From: JAADHI01 sp964451325
GTDB lineage: Bacteria; Nitrospirota; Nitrospiria; SBBL01; JAADHI01
DNA length: 64,000 nt
Assembly: GCA_964451325.1 (NCBI GenBank)
Contig: CAYVHO010000008.1
Coordinates: 32,646 to 96,645, forward strand
Reading direction: 5' to 3'
The translations under genes and the position numbers were made by a program. Shown here piece after piece: positions 62,658 through 64,000 of the stretch (its first letter is position 1; the number at the start of each line of letters is the position of its first letter). The notes beneath the pieces are model-generated. The model saw only the letters and a list, made by a program, of their open reading frames with translations. It was not told where the DNA came from and did no database searches.

Positions 62658-63785
62658 ATGACTGGAAATAAAAATGAATTACTCAGCAATCTACTCATAG
62701 GTGCTGTCGAGATTCTGGACATGCCCGATGACCTGCTTCAATCTGCACGTCTAAAGTACCAGGAAGTAGGTCAATGGCTTGGAGAACCGGAGTCTGAGTT
62801 ATTTACCAACACTCCTAAGGTATATCCTCAAGGGTCAATGAGACTTGGGACAATGATCTCTCCGTTCACAGACAAAGACGAGTACGACGTGGATTTAGTT
62901 TGTTTATTAGATTTCAAGAAAGAAAATATTTCACAGAAGGAACTAAAAAAATGTGTTGGACAGCGACTTCGACAGCATCCTGAATACCGGAAGGTATTGG
63001 GCGAAGGGCGACGGTGTTGGACTTTGGACTTTAAGGGGCAATTTCATATGGATATATTACCCTCAATTTCTGATCAAGAGGGACTTCCGCATAGCATTCT
63101 TATCACAGACAAAGAACTTGTTCGATGGCAACATAGCAATCCAAAAGGGTATGCTACTTGGTTCCAAATCCAAATGAAAACGGATTTTGATCAGGAAAAA
63201 CAACGTTTAGCAAGAGTAATGAGTTTATCGGTTGAAGAGGTGCCAAATTGGAAGATCAAAACACCCCTGCAGCGTTCCATTCAACTCTTAAAACGGCATC
63301 GTGATGTTTATTTCCAGGCTGATCAGGAGGATAAGCCAATTTCAATCATTATCTCGACACTCGCAGCCAAAGCTTACGAAAACAAATCAAACCTTTCTGA
63401 GACTTTGGTACATATTGTTGATCACATGCATCAATACCTAGAGGTAAAAAATGGAGTTTATTGGGTAGAAAACCCAGTTAACAAAAAGGAAAATTTTGCG
63501 GATAAATGGCAAGTACATCCAAAACGCCAAAAGAAGTTTTTCATCTGGATACAGAAGATTCAGTCCGATATTAAGAACGCCTTGGATACCCAGGGGATTG
63601 ACGAGGTAACAAAATTTCTAAGCGGAAGTTTTGGTAAATCAACCATGATTAATTCGGCTAAAAATCTTGGAATTGCGGTACGGGAAGAGCGAAAGAAGGG
63701 CAACCTTTTTATCTCTTCAGGTTTCGGTAGTCTGAGTTCTTCCGGGAATATCGCCGTTAAAAAGCACCAGTTCTATGGCGACTAA
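62658..63785 (+). CDS. CBASS CD-NTase (DncV-like cyclic dinucleotide synthase)
   Basis: A 375-aa nucleotidyltransferase. The GS motif is YPQGSMRLGT (Gly59-Ser60). The catalytic acids are in DEYDVDLVC (Asp77, Asp79) and FHMDILPS (Asp132). A long helical C-terminal lobe follows. The layout matches the DncV-type (clade A) enzymes that make cyclic dinucleotides in response to phage. ATG 62658 has GGAG 8 nt upstream; the frame from 62619 adds residues ahead of that site. A 154-bp gap separates it from capV, with a small CCAACC/GGTTGG hairpin at 62576-62597. The product cannot be predicted from the sequence. Confidence 0.92.
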   Translation: MTGNKNELLSNLLIGAVEILDMPDDLLQSARLKYQEVGQWLGEPESELFTNTPKVYPQGSMRLGTMISPFTDKDEYDVDLVCLLDFKKENISQKELKKCVGQRLRQHPEYRKVLGEGRRCWTLDFKGQFHMDILPSISDQEGLPHSILITDKELVRWQHSNPKGYATWFQIQMKTDFDQEKQRLARVMSLSVEEVPNWKIKTPLQRSIQLLKRHRDVYFQADQEDKPISIIISTLAAKAYENKSNLSETLVHIVDHMHQYLEVKNGVYWVENPVNKKENFADKWQVHPKRQKKFFIWIQKIQSDIKNALDTQGIDEVTKFLSGSFGKSTMINSAKNLGIAVREERKKGNLFISSGFGSLSSSGNIAVKKHQFYGD

Positions 63786-63990
63786 AATTAAACAACAATA
63801 TATCAATCTCACGGCGCAATACCTTGACTTAAAGAAAACCTTTCCCAAGTCTCAGTGCAAAATTCACCGGAGTGAGCTAATGTGGCTTGGGAGATTACAG
63901 CCCACACCGCTCAGTAAGTGCTACACAATAAGTCTTAGATATAAATTCACTACTGTCCCGTTAAAGTTGTGTGAAGCGTCTCTAAGATAG
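63775..63990 (+). CDS. CBASS E2-like (ubiquitin-conjugating fold) protein, truncated
   Basis: The 71-residue frame has the start of the prokaryotic E2-like family found in short type II CBASS: MWLGRLQPTPLSKCYTISLRY and VPLKLCEASL. In that family another 80 or so residues with the catalytic cysteine (in an LCLY-type motif) should follow. Here TAG 63988-63990 closes the frame and the window ends at 64000. It overlaps the CD-NTase end by 11 bp. E2-like partners attach the CD-NTase to targets to raise its activity. It may be a nonsense mutant or frameshift. Confidence 0.78.
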   Translation: MATKIKQQYINLTAQYLDLKKTFPKSQCKIHRSELMWLGRLQPTPLSKCYTISLRYKFTTVPLKLCEASLR

Positions 63991-64000
63991 CGTTTTTTAA

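Overview
The window is chromosomal DNA of a Gram-negative bacterium of moderate GC content. It encodes outer-membrane barrels and lipoproteins, an RND-type efflux system, an MsbA-like exporter, a flagellar protein behind a sigma-28-type promoter and a PEP-CTERM (exosortase) substrate behind a sigma-54-type promoter. The pdxJ-acpS-nnr-tsaE order, oligoribonuclease, Ni-superoxide dismutase and PAS/GGDEF/EAL proteins fit a proteobacterium or a neighbouring lineage (Nitrospirota or former deltaproteobacteria). I cannot assign a taxon from the sequence alone. There is no rRNA, IS element, prophage or CRISPR array. One tRNA (Pro, TGG) is present.

Layout. 1-9250: YceH-like gene, a solitary flagellar rod-type gene, and a tight minus-strand operon (glutamine-synthetase-like, aldehyde dehydrogenase, Fe-alcohol dehydrogenase, class I amidotransferase) that reads as gamma-glutamylation-dependent amine or amino-alcohol catabolism; it follows a large c-di-GMP signalling protein. 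9400-17700: frameshifted YceK-like lipoprotein, Tat-exported sulfite-oxidase-like protein, malQ, orn, a GAF-GAF-ANTAR regulator, alr, frr, pyrH. 18000-23360: pdxJ-acpS-nnr-unknown-tsaE-udg4-HIT-lapA housekeeping operon. 23650-29450: PEP-CTERM gene, tRNA-Pro, rph-rdgB, and sodN-sodX-rlmN-outer-membrane-protein.

29200-39600 is dominated by three exported proteins: a 280-aa secreted protein with two tandem sigma-70 promoters, a 1589-aa TPR protein with two successive beta-barrel regions (the second DUF1302-like), and a 1394-aa lipoprotein with alternating beta-sandwich repeats, seven FG-GAP repeats and thrombospondin type 3 calcium repeats. The TPR-barrel/lipoprotein pairing resembles a surface-lipoprotein export pair and is one of the two most interesting regions. 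39700-50000: queE-pepA-nagZ, small lipoprotein and membrane proteins, an ABC exporter and a second PAS/GAF/GGDEF/EAL protein. 50000-59000: a pair of consensus DnaA boxes, a molybdopterin oxidoreductase split by a one-base frameshift, and a copper/silver cusCBA-type operon.

59000-64000 is an accessory or defence island: vapBC, a degenerate duplicate of the cusA 3' end, a higBA-type module, then a long structured non-coding leader and a CBASS anti-phage operon (DUF2188 protein, patatin-like phospholipase CapV, CD-NTase, E2-like protein). The E2 frame stops early, before the region expected to carry its catalytic cysteine, ten bases before the window ends. Four genes look broken: the YceK-like gene, the molybdopterin oxidoreductase, the cusA remnant and possibly the E2 gene.
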